A stretch of 64,000 nucleotides of DNA from Propionibacterium cyclohexanicum (GTDB taxonomy: Bacteria; Actinomycetota; Actinomycetes; Propionibacteriales; Propionibacteriaceae), in contig NZ_FOGZ01000008.1 in assembly GCF_900111365.1 (NCBI RefSeq), forward strand, positions 1 through 64,000, written 5' to 3'. The notes under the pieces are model-generated. The model searched no databases, was not told where the DNA came from, and worked only from the letters and a program-made list of their open reading frames with translations. The position numbers were made by a program, and so were the translations under genes. Every line of letters begins with the position of its first letter. The stretch's first letter is position 1. Positions 43,373 through 51,342 of this stretch are shown in pieces.

Positions 43373-44854
43373 TCAGCCGGATTGACCGGGCTCCCCCGCT
43401 GCGGGGCGCTGCTCCGGCCCCTCCACGAGCCCCGTCTCGAGCAGCCGAGCCTTGGCTTCGGCCCGTGACGAGACACCAAGTTTCCGGTAGAGGTGGCGGA
43501 TATGGGTCTTCGCGGTGTTCGCCGAGATCCGCAACTCGTCGGCAATGTCGGTGAGTGCCAGATTTCCGGAGAGCAGCTGCGCGATCGCCTTCTCCCGTGG
43601 CGTGAGCCGGATGAAGGATGTCCCGGTCGCCGGGCCGGCCCCGTGCTCCAGGTCCTCGCGGATCTTGTCTGTCACCCGGGCAGCGAAACTGGGTTCATTG
43701 AGGTTGAGGCGATGCACGAGGACGCCCACGATCTCGGGGCTGAGCCCACGCACGGAGGTCACCCACCCCAAGGTGTGGCACAGGTGGATCCCCCGCGAGA
43801 ACTCGGTGTCCGCCAGCTCGTGCAGACCCAGCAGCTCGAGCGCGGCCGCCCGCCGGACCCGCACCAGGGGCATCGTCCTGGGCGAGTGCATCGAATCCAC
43901 CCGAAGGCAGCGCTCGGTCACCCGAAGGGCTTCTCGCGGCTCGTTGAGCTGAAGGTGCGCCGCGGCCCGCAGCCATTCGAAACACACATTGTGATCGGGC
44001 AGCGAGTGCAGGCCAGCCAGCGCGGTGGCGGCATTGCGTGCCTGCCCCAGCTGGAGCAGAGCCTCGGCCTCGGTGCGCAACGCCAGCGCACGGAACAGTG
44101 GCGGACAGCCCGAGATGAACACGCCGGAGACGAAGCTCTCCGCCTCGGCAACCGCCCCACGGGCGTCCCCACCGGCCAGCGCCGACCACATGGCCAGCAG
44201 TGAGGCCACCGCATTGTCGAGGATCTCGGGCCCAGTTGCCGTCGGCCCGCTCACCGCCGTCTCGGCGATGATGTCACCGAGCAGCCCCCGATCGGCTCTG
44301 TCGCTGGCGACGAAACCTCTCGAGAAGGCCACGTACCACGGGAGGACCCCGGGCTTCAGGACGCCGGTGCGCTCGATCTGCGTCCAACAGCTCCGGGCGG
44401 CTGCGAATCGCCCGTTGAGGGCCAGCGCAGCCGACATGAGCCCATTGCCCTCCACGAGGGCATCCGCATCTGCGGCCTGTTCGGCCTGGTCGATGGCGCT
44501 CTGCGCTAGCTCGGCGCAGGCCCGGCCGTGGCCCGACAGCAGATAGCTCTCGGCGAGCACGCAGTGACATTTCGCCAAATAGCCGGCATCCGCACCTCCG
44601 GCAGCCTCCCGCAGGTATTCGCGCGCCTCGTCGGCCGCCTTGACCGCCTCGGCAAAGTGGCCCGAGAAAGCCAGCGCCCGGGTCGCCGCAGCGGTGAAGC
44701 CAGCCCGCTCGGCCCGCGTCCATTCCGACCGGTCCTCGTTGCGTGCCGCAAGGACGACGTCGATGCTCCAGGCGTGCGCACCGCCGCTGCCCGCCAGCCC
44801 GGCGCCGATCAGCGCCCCTACCGACGACGACAACTCCGAGGACTGTCCCGTCAT
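43373..44854 (-). CDS. LuxR-family regulator with tetratricopeptide-like N-terminal region
   Basis: 493 residues. The C-terminal LuxR HTH (about 415-475) reads LTPREKAIAQLLSGNLALTD, then ELRISANTAKTHIRHLYRKL. The long N-terminal part is Ala/Leu-rich with repeating helical pairs, like the TPR sensor half of MalT/LAL regulators, but no P-loop ATPase is visible. ATG follows GGGAGG. It is divergent from pfk. Signal and targets unknown. Confidence 0.85.
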   Translation of the reverse strand: MTGQSSELSSSVGALIGAGLAGSGGAHAWSIDVVLAARNEDRSEWTRAERAGFTAAATRALAFSGHFAEAVKAADEAREYLREAAGGADAGYLAKCHCVLAESYLLSGHGRACAELAQSAIDQAEQAADADALVEGNGLMSAALALNGRFAAARSCWTQIERTGVLKPGVLPWYVAFSRGFVASDRADRGLLGDIIAETAVSGPTATGPEILDNAVASLLAMWSALAGGDARGAVAEAESFVSGVFISGCPPLFRALALRTEAEALLQLGQARNAATALAGLHSLPDHNVCFEWLRAAAHLQLNEPREALRVTERCLRVDSMHSPRTMPLVRVRRAAALELLGLHELADTEFSRGIHLCHTLGWVTSVRGLSPEIVGVLVHRLNLNEPSFAARVTDKIREDLEHGAGPATGTSFIRLTPREKAIAQLLSGNLALTDIADELRISANTAKTHIRHLYRKLGVSSRAEAKARLLETGLVEGPEQRPAAGEPGQSG

Positions 44855-44970
44855 CAGAACCTCCCGGTGAGCATCGCATGAACTGACCGCCACGCCGTGT
44901 CTCGCAGCGAGCCACCCCGGCGCAGCGCCCAAACCTCGGAGTCGACCCGCATCTGGCGCGATACGACCAT
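44854..44970 (-). CDS. Possible 38-codon upstream ORF ending at the luxR start
   Basis: From ATG 44970 the frame reads MVVSRQMRVDSEVWALRRGG and onward to TGA, which shares its A with the luxR ATG (TGATG). A TAGACT hexamer (44975-44980) lies just upstream. It could couple luxR translation or be chance. No homology recognised. Confidence 0.25.
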   Translation of the reverse strand: MVVSRQMRVDSEVWALRRGGSLRDTAWRSVHAMLTGRF

Positions 44971-45079
44971 CCCGAGTCTAGGGACCTGAGGTGCCGCCGG
45001 CATCAGTCCCTCGCCCGAGGAGCCCGGGTGTGGGCGGATGCCGGTGCGGGTCCTTCCGCGGTGCGCAAAGATGGTGCTC

Positions 45080-47308
45080 GTGAGCCAGGCGACAGCTACT
45101 TCACCGGTCCGTATCGGGGTATTGACATCTGGCGGGGACGCGCAGGGGATGAACGCCGCGGTACGCGCGGTCGTGCGGACGGCCCTCACCCGCCACGCCG
45201 AGGTCTTCGTCATCTACGAGGGTTACCAGGGCATGATCGACGGCGGCGAGGGTATCCGCCAGTTCCAGTGGGACGACGTGGGGGCCATCCTGGGCAAGGG
45301 CGGCACAGTCATCGGCACCTATCGCAGCAAGGAGTTCCGGGAGCGCGAGGGCCGGTTGAAGGCCGCACGCAATCTGGTGGACCGTGGCATAGACCGGCTC
45401 GTCGTGGTCGGCGGCGACGGTTCACTGACCGGCCTGGACACCTTCCGCAGCGAATGGCCGGGCCTACTGGACGATCTCGTGAGGGACGGCCGGCTCAGCG
45501 CACAGCAGGTCGCCGATCATCCCGCGCTGATGATCGCCGGGCTGGTCGGTTCCATCGACAACGACCTGGTGGGCACCGATTCCACCATCGGCGCCGACTC
45601 CGCCCTGCACCGCATCATCGAGGCGATCGATGCGATCACGAGCACGGCGGCCAGCCATCAGCGCAGCTTCGTCGTGGAGGTCATGGGGCGCCACTGCGGC
45701 TATCTCGCTCTCATGGCTGCCGTCGCCGGCGGCTGCGACTATGTGCTCATTCCCGAGGATCCGCCGCAGCCGGGCTGGGAGGAGGACATGTGCGCCCAGC
45801 TGCGCCGCGGCCGCCAGGCCGGACGCCGCGAGTCGATCGTCATCGTGGCAGAGGGCGCCCGCGACCGTGACGGTAAGCCCATCACCTCCAGCTATGTGCG
45901 CGACACGATCGACCGGATCAATCACGAGGACGCGCGCGTCACCATCCTCGGCCACGTGCAGCGTGGCGGCAGGCCGAGCGCCTTCGACCGCTGGGCAAGC
46001 ACCTGGCTGGGTTACGAAGCTGCCCAGCAGGTGATCAACTCGGACAAGGACTCCCCCGCGATGGTGCTGGGCATGCGTGGCGCGGCAGTGGTCCGCCTGC
46101 CCCTCATGGACGCGGTGAGCGCCACCCGGCGGGTGCCCGAGCTCATCGAGGCCCGCAAGTACGAGGACGCCATGGCGCTGCGCAGCGCCGACTTCACCGA
46201 GATGGTGAAGATCTTCGAGGAACTGGCCCACCCGCTCCATGTCACCACCACCGCGGGTAGCCCGCGGATCGCCATCGTGCACCTGGGCGGCCTTGCCCCG
46301 GGCATGAACACCGCAGCGCGGGCGGCGGTGAGACTGGGGATCGCCCGCGATTTCACGATGCTCGGGGTGCGCAATGGGTTCGCCGGGCTGCTCAAGGGCG
46401 AGATCGACGAACTCGGCTGGGAGGACGTCGAGGGCTGGACGGGCGAGGGCGGCGCCGAGCTGGGGCTGCGCCGCACAGTGCCGCCACTGGGCGACTACTA
46501 CGCCATCAGCCGCGCCCTGGAGGAGAACCAGATCGCCGGACTGCTCGTGATCGGCGGCTGGAATGCCTACATCGCAGCCTTCCAGATCCATCGCGAGGCG
46601 GAGCGCTACCCGGGTTTCCGCATCCCGATCGTCTGCGTGCCGGCAAGCATCGACAACAACCTGCCAGGCAGCGATCAGGCAATCGGGGCGGACACCGCCC
46701 TCAATGAGATCACCGACGACATCGACCGCATCAAGCAGTCGGGCGCGGCAACCACCAGGTCGTTCGTCATCGAGACGATGGGCCGCCGATGCGGCTATCT
46801 TGCGCTCATGGGGGGCATGGCCGGTGGTGCGGAGCGGGTCTACCTGCACGAGGACGGCATCACTCTCGACCAGCTGAATAAGGATGTGAAGTGGCTGCGG
46901 ATGTCCTTCGAGCGCGGCCGCAGGCTATTCGTCGCGGTACGTTCGGAGATGGCCAGCGATGCCTATACCAGCGACTTCCTGGCCCGGCTGTTCGAGGGCG
47001 AGAGTCACGGGCTCTATGACGTGCGGATGAACATCATCGGGCACGTGCAGCAGGGTGGTGAGCCCAGTCCGGCCGATCGCCTCCTCGCCACCCGGATGGT
47101 CTCCCATGCCCTCGACGTCCTCAAGGGCGAGCTGGATGCCCACAGCACCGGCAGCTGGTTCGTCGGCCTCCATGAGTCGCAGGTCCAGGCGCAGCCGCTG
47201 CGCCACATGGAGGACCAGGTGGACATCGGCAACCGGCGCCCCCGCTACCAGTGGTGGATGAAGCTGCGGCCGGTGAGCGAGGCGGTGAGCGGCGAGCCCC
47301 TCGAATGA
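45080..47308 (+). CDS. pfkA: 6-phosphofructokinase, eukaryote-like tandem-domain type
   Basis: About 742 residues, two PFK domains in one chain. The N-half has the ATP-type motif VVGGDGSLTG, the catalytic VGSIDNDLVGTD and FVVEVMGRHCGYLALM, nearly identical to animal and fungal PFK. The C-half keeps VPASIDNNLPGSDQAIGADT and ETMGRRCGYLALMGG, but its GGDGS is GGWNA, so it should be a regulatory half. It phosphorylates fructose 6-phosphate with ATP. Start is uncertain: GTG 45080 has AAAGAT seven bases upstream; ATG 45071 has no SD. Confidence 0.93.
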   Translation: MSQATATSPVRIGVLTSGGDAQGMNAAVRAVVRTALTRHAEVFVIYEGYQGMIDGGEGIRQFQWDDVGAILGKGGTVIGTYRSKEFREREGRLKAARNLVDRGIDRLVVVGGDGSLTGLDTFRSEWPGLLDDLVRDGRLSAQQVADHPALMIAGLVGSIDNDLVGTDSTIGADSALHRIIEAIDAITSTAASHQRSFVVEVMGRHCGYLALMAAVAGGCDYVLIPEDPPQPGWEEDMCAQLRRGRQAGRRESIVIVAEGARDRDGKPITSSYVRDTIDRINHEDARVTILGHVQRGGRPSAFDRWASTWLGYEAAQQVINSDKDSPAMVLGMRGAAVVRLPLMDAVSATRRVPELIEARKYEDAMALRSADFTEMVKIFEELAHPLHVTTTAGSPRIAIVHLGGLAPGMNTAARAAVRLGIARDFTMLGVRNGFAGLLKGEIDELGWEDVEGWTGEGGAELGLRRTVPPLGDYYAISRALEENQIAGLLVIGGWNAYIAAFQIHREAERYPGFRIPIVCVPASIDNNLPGSDQAIGADTALNEITDDIDRIKQSGAATTRSFVIETMGRRCGYLALMGGMAGGAERVYLHEDGITLDQLNKDVKWLRMSFERGRRLFVAVRSEMASDAYTSDFLARLFEGESHGLYDVRMNIIGHVQQGGEPSPADRLLATRMVSHALDVLKGELDAHSTGSWFVGLHESQVQAQPLRHMEDQVDIGNRRPRYQWWMKLRPVSEAVSGEPLE

Positions 47309-47368
47309 GGAGGAGCAGGAGGTGATGCGCCGCCCCGCTCCCGGGCGCCGGGCCGATAGCCTGGAGTC

Positions 47369-48010
47369 ATGGACGCCTCAGACGCCGGCTCAGACAGCGC
47401 CGTTCCCGCTCCCGCAGCTCAGCGGATCCGCGCCTCGGATCAGGACCGAACCACCACGGTGGCAACTCTCGGCGACGCCTACGCCGAGGGCCGGCTGGAT
47501 TATGCCGAGTTCCAGGAACGCAGCGAGAAGGCCTGGCAGTCGGTCTTCACGAGCGAGCTCCAGGGTCTCGTGAGGGACCTGCGGCCGGCTGCCGCCGAGC
47601 ATCCTGGCTCGATCGCCAGCGCGGGGCACCGGCTCGCGCGAGCCGGCGGCGCACCCGGCCCCGGGATCTCCTTCGCGATGATGAGCGGCCAGGAACGCAG
47701 CGGGCGGTGGAACTGTCCTGCCCAGCACACGGTCATCACGACGATGGGCGGGGTGGATCTCGATCTTCGCCAAGCGGTCTTCGAGTCGGCCGACACCACG
47801 ATCACCTGCATCTGCCTCATGGGCGGGGTGAGCATCACGGTGCCCGATGATGTCGACATCGACGTAAGCGGCCTGGGGCTGATGGGCGGCTTCGGGAGCA
47901 GCAGGAAGGCCCGTGAGGTGGTGCGCCCCAAGGATGGCGTCCGCGTCCGGATCAACGGCGTCGCCATCATGGGGGGCGTCGAGATCACCCGCAAGGACGA
48001 GGAAGGCTAG
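47369..48010 (+). CDS. DUF1707 protein with LiaF-like C-terminal domain
   Basis: 213 residues. Residues 18-70 form the DUF1707 domain (RIRASDQDRTTTVATLGDAY, GRLDYAEFQERSEKAW). The C-terminal half is a beta-helix-like LiaF/DUF2154-type domain with repeated IMGGV motifs (TTMGGVDLDLR, CLMGGVSITVP, IMGGVEITRK). No membrane helix lies between them. A role in envelope-stress sensing is inferred from the LiaF likeness. TAGCCT lies six bases before the ATG, so it is probably leaderless. Confidence 0.85.
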   Translation: MDASDAGSDSAVPAPAAQRIRASDQDRTTTVATLGDAYAEGRLDYAEFQERSEKAWQSVFTSELQGLVRDLRPAAAEHPGSIASAGHRLARAGGAPGPGISFAMMSGQERSGRWNCPAQHTVITTMGGVDLDLRQAVFESADTTITCICLMGGVSITVPDDVDIDVSGLGLMGGFGSSRKAREVVRPKDGVRVRINGVAIMGGVEITRKDEEG

Positions 48011-48031
48011 ACACCCGCCCAGGGCCCCCGA

Positions 48032-48144
48032 CCAGGCGGGCGGGCGAGATCACGAGCACAGGCGCCCGACCAGGCGGGCGGGCGAGATCACGAGCACAGG
48101 CGCCCGACCAGGCGGGCGGGCGAGATCACGAGCACAGGCGCCCG
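48032..48144. repeat. 38-bp tandem repeat, three copies
   Basis: Copies start at 48032, 48070 and 48108 and contain CAGGCGGGCGGGCGAGATCA; the last base of copy three differs. The 14-mer GCGGGCGAGATCAC also occurs once near 43268, suggesting a dispersed family. No spacer variation, so it is not CRISPR. Confidence 0.95.
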
Positions 48145-48154
48145 GCACGACGAC

Positions 48155-48198
48155 TGCCCGCGGGCGCCACCGGGAGTTCCGGGTGCAGCCCGCGGGCA
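48155..48198. terminator. Bidirectional terminator hairpin
   Basis: TGCCCGCGGGC (48155-48165) pairs with GCCCGCGGGCA (48188-48198), extended inside by CACC/GGTG. It separates the convergent DUF1707 gene and the 42-residue gene. Confidence 0.7.
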
Positions 48199-48219
48199 AT
48201 GCAGTGTCCTCGCGGAAAA

Positions 48220-48348
48220 CTACTTGGTGGAGGCCGGCCCCGGGTTCTCGGTGGGCTGCGCGACATGCTTGCGCAGAATCTCCAAGATCTCGTCCAGCTT
48301 CGCGTTCAGGATCTCGTGCTCCTTGGCATCATTGTTCTGATCGGCCAT
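48220..48348 (-). CDS. Small 42-residue coiled-coil-like protein
   Basis: ATG with GAGAGGA upstream, then MADQNNDAKEHEILNAKLDE followed by ILEILRKHV and a Pro-rich tail, stop TAG. Leu/Ile residues every three to four positions suggest one amphipathic helix that could dimerise. It is bracketed by two terminator hairpins, so it is likely its own transcript. Function unknown. GC-rich codon use matches neighbours. Confidence 0.65.
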   Translation of the reverse strand: MADQNNDAKEHEILNAKLDEILEILRKHVAQPTENPGPASTK

Positions 48349-48384
48349 CTCGGTCCTCTCGTTGACCTGCAGGGGGCAGCTGCC

Positions 48385-48407
48385 CAGGGCTGACGAGCTC
48401 AGCCCTG
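48385..48407 (-). terminator. Terminator hairpin after the fatty acyl-CoA ligase gene
   Basis: Perfect nine-base stem CAGGGCTGA/TCAGCCCTG with a five-base loop, 77 bases past the ligase stop on the minus strand. The palindrome GGGCAGCTGCCC adjoins it. Confidence 0.6.
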
Positions 48408-48483
48408 CATCTCATCCTGCTACAGATTCACACCAATTAGGCGGGTTGGAGCCCAACTTTTTCGCTGCCGAAGGCTTCCCGGT

Positions 48484-50364
48484 CTATGCCTCGCCCCCGG
48501 ATCTGCTGGAGCTGTGGGGGGCAGGCGTCTCGGCCGGCTTCTCGTCGCGGCGCAGCTTCGTGTACATCTCCTCGATCAGCTCGTGGAAGTGCTTCTCCAC
48601 CTCACGGCGGCGCACCTTGAGCGTTGGGGTCAGCAGTCCATTGGCTACCGAGAACTCCTCGAGGCTGACCCGCATGTCCTTGAACTGCATGTGCTTGGGC
48701 AGCTTCTCGGTGAGCCGGGCGGCACGCGCGCGCAGCTCCTCGTTGATCCGGGAGTCGCTGAGCAACTCACTGACATGCTCGTAGTTCACCTGCAGGCTGT
48801 CGGCGATCTGCGACAGATTCGGCAGCGAGGGACGCAGGATGAGTGTGAGGAAAGGCTTGTTGTCACCGAGCAGGACCGCGTACTCGAACAGCGGGTCGGC
48901 GCGCAGCATCTCCTCGATGGGCTGGGGCGCCACATTCTTGCCGCCATTCGTGACGATGATGTCCTTGAGCCGATCCGTGATGAACAGATAGCCGTCCTTG
49001 TCGATCTCGCCCACGTCACCGGTGCGCAGCCAGGTGCCACTCGCATCGGTGACGAGAGCCTCCTGGGTGTCGTGGGGCCGGCCCCAGTAGCCGTCCATGA
49101 GGTTCGGGCCGCTGTATTGCACCTCGTCGTCCTCGCCCAGCCTCAGCCGGCCTGCGGGCATCACCCGCCCGACGCTGCCGATGCGGGTACCGCTGGGGGA
49201 ATTGAAGGAGATCAGCGGCGCCGCCTCCGTCATGCCGTAGCCGTTCTGCAGCGGCAGGCCGGCAGCCGCGAAGAATTCCTCGACCTCGCGAGCCAGCGGT
49301 GCGCCGCCGCAGGCCAGTACCTTCTTCGGCCCCCCCAGAGCCTCGCGGATCGAGCGGAACACCAGCAGATCGGCCAGCGGCAGCGCAGCGAGGCCGGCTG
49401 CCCGGCGCAGCCGGGAAGCTCCCGGTACGCGCGCCGCCCGCCCGACGCGAAGAGCCCACTCGAACAGCCTCTTCTTCACGGGCGAGGACGCGGCCTTCTT
49501 GGTGGCGGCCTCGACCACGGCCTCGTAGAGCTTCGGGACCCCGACCATCATCGTGGTATGCGCCAGGGGCATCGTCTCGGCGATCTGGCGGGTGTCGGTG
49601 AGATAGGTGTTCATGCAGCCATGCGTCCACAGGAAGCTCGACCAGGCCCGCTCCAGGGCATGCGAGAGGGGCAGGAAGCACAGGGAGTCGTCCTCGGGGC
49701 GGATGTCGAAGAATCTGTCGAGCGCCGCGAACTGGGCCATCATCGCCCGGTGCGAGATCATGACGCCCTTGGGATCGCCCGTGGTTCCCGAGGTGTAGAT
49801 GATGCTGTACAGATCCTCGGGGCTGGCCTTGGCGAGCCGCTTGCCGACCCGATCGACGACCTCCGCGGCGGCCGGCCGGTCGCTGGGGGCGAACTGCTCG
49901 AGGCTGGCGACGTACTCGGATCCCGAGTCGTCGAAGCTGATCACCCGGCGCAGGCTGGGCACTTGGGTACTGGCCTCCAGGAATCGGCTCGCCTCCTCGC
50001 GGTCGCCGGCGAAGGCCAGCACGACACCGGAGTCGGTGCACTCCCTGGCCACCTGGGACACGCTGTCGGTGGCGTACAACGGCACCGACACGGCACCGAT
50101 GACCATGATGGCCAGGTCGACCTGGGACCACTCGGGGCGATTGCGGGCGTAGATCGCCACTCGGTCACCGCGCTCGACCCCTGCGAGCAGCAGCGCGCAG
50201 GCGATCTGGGTGACGCGCTCGTCCAGCTCGCGATAGCTCGTGGTGTGCCAGGCACCACCCTCGCGTACCCGGGTCGCGGGCCGGTCCGGATAGCGCGCGA
50301 CGGTCGCCTTGAATGCCCATGCCACATGGTTGCGCTGGGCCACCGGGAGATGGTTGTTGATCAA
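48484..50364 (-). CDS. Long-chain fatty acid--CoA ligase (FadD15-like AMP-binding enzyme)
   Basis: 626 residues. AMP-binding motif YTSGTTGDPKGVMISH, GYGMTEAAPLISFN and the C-terminal hinge TGDVGEIDKDGYLFITDRLK with KDIIVTNGGKNVAPQ are diagnostic. It activates fatty acids to acyl-CoA. The start is a TTG one base after the stop of the endonuclease IV gene (TGAGTTG), with GAGAAAGG upstream; the longer ORF would run into that gene. No ATG fits near this N-terminus. Confidence 0.92.
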   Translation of the reverse strand: MINNHLPVAQRNHVAWAFKATVARYPDRPATRVREGGAWHTTSYRELDERVTQIACALLLAGVERGDRVAIYARNRPEWSQVDLAIMVIGAVSVPLYATDSVSQVARECTDSGVVLAFAGDREEASRFLEASTQVPSLRRVISFDDSGSEYVASLEQFAPSDRPAAAEVVDRVGKRLAKASPEDLYSIIYTSGTTGDPKGVMISHRAMMAQFAALDRFFDIRPEDDSLCFLPLSHALERAWSSFLWTHGCMNTYLTDTRQIAETMPLAHTTMMVGVPKLYEAVVEAATKKAASSPVKKRLFEWALRVGRAARVPGASRLRRAAGLAALPLADLLVFRSIREALGGPKKVLACGGAPLAREVEEFFAAAGLPLQNGYGMTEAAPLISFNSPSGTRIGSVGRVMPAGRLRLGEDDEVQYSGPNLMDGYWGRPHDTQEALVTDASGTWLRTGDVGEIDKDGYLFITDRLKDIIVTNGGKNVAPQPIEEMLRADPLFEYAVLLGDNKPFLTLILRPSLPNLSQIADSLQVNYEHVSELLSDSRINEELRARAARLTEKLPKHMQFKDMRVSLEEFSVANGLLTPTLKVRRREVEKHFHELIEEMYTKLRRDEKPAETPAPHSSSRSGGEA

Positions 50365-50365
50365 C

Positions 50366-51160
50366 TCAGAGCCTTTCTCGCAGCCACAAGATATCCGCTG
50401 CCTGATCCGAGGACTCACCCGGAGTCTCCACGACAGCAGGTGCGCCGGCGGTGGCCACCACTTCGACGAGGCCGGCAGGGTCTACCTGACCCTTGCCCAG
50501 ATTCGCGTGCCGGTCGGCGCCGCTGCCCTCGGCGTCCCGGGAATCGTTGGCGTGCACGAGATCGATCCGGCCGGTGATCGCCCGGATCCGGTCGACCAAT
50601 CCGGACAGCCCGAGCCCGGCCGCATGCGCATGACAGGTGTCCAGGCAGAAGCCAACCTTCTCGAAACCCTCCGCGTGGCTGATCGCCTCCCACAGCCGGG
50701 CGATGGACTCCAACTGGCGAGCCATCGCATGCTGTCCGCCCGCGGTGTTCTCGATGAAGATGGGCACTGCGGCGTCGAGCCCCTCGACCGCCTTGCGCCA
50801 GTTGTCGAAGCCCTGCTCGGGGTCATCGTCCTTGGTCACATGACCTCCGTGCACCACCACGCCGATGGCGCCGAGCTGGGCGGCCGCATCGACGGTCTGC
50901 TGCAGCAGCTTGCGACCGGGGATCCGGATCCGGTTGTTCGTGCTGGCCACATTGATCACATAGGGCGCATGGACCACCAGGGTCAGCCCGCTGTGCTGGA
51001 TCGCGTCGCGCAGGGCCCCGGCCCCGCCGGGAAACTCGACAGCGGGTTTCTTCCAGCTCTGCGGGTCGCTCAGCGAGATCTGGACAACCTGGGCTCCGCG
51101 CTGCTGAGCCCCCTCGATGGGGTCCAGGGCGTCGACGTGCGAACCGATCGTCACAGTCAT
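50366..51160 (-). CDS. nfo: Deoxyribonuclease IV (AP endonuclease)
   Basis: 264 residues, TIM-barrel AP endonuclease family 2. Metal-ligand segments VVHAPYVINVAS, VVVHGGHVTKD, IFIENTAGG, CLDTCHAHAAG, LVHANDSRDAEGSGADRHAN and VVETPGE occur in order. It incises DNA at abasic sites. No SD; TAGGCT lies seven bases before the ATG, fitting a leaderless transcript. Coupled to the ligase gene downstream. Confidence 0.92.
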   Translation of the reverse strand: MTVTIGSHVDALDPIEGAQQRGAQVVQISLSDPQSWKKPAVEFPGGAGALRDAIQHSGLTLVVHAPYVINVASTNNRIRIPGRKLLQQTVDAAAQLGAIGVVVHGGHVTKDDDPEQGFDNWRKAVEGLDAAVPIFIENTAGGQHAMARQLESIARLWEAISHAEGFEKVGFCLDTCHAHAAGLGLSGLVDRIRAITGRIDLVHANDSRDAEGSGADRHANLGKGQVDPAGLVEVVATAGAPAVVETPGESSDQAADILWLRERL

Positions 51161-51342
51161 AGGGCGAAGCCTAGTGCGCGGCATCGACGCCGCGGCGCAC
51201 CGCCCAGCGCAATGGCGGGTATCCCCCGATATCCGGGTGGGATTGGGGGGTGGCACCCCGAGGAACACCGAGCCGGTGGGATGGCGGTGTGCGACGCGGG
51301 TCGCCCCGCCGGGCTTTGAGAAGCGAACGTACTGTGGTGGGG

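Noticed and set aside
45080-47308. Pyrophosphate-dependent phosphofructokinase
   Set aside because: The active half has GGDGS and a Ser/Gly before IDND rather than the GGDD and Lys of pyrophosphate enzymes.
48032-48144. CRISPR array
   Set aside because: The units are contiguous identical repeats without variable spacers and no cas gene is nearby.
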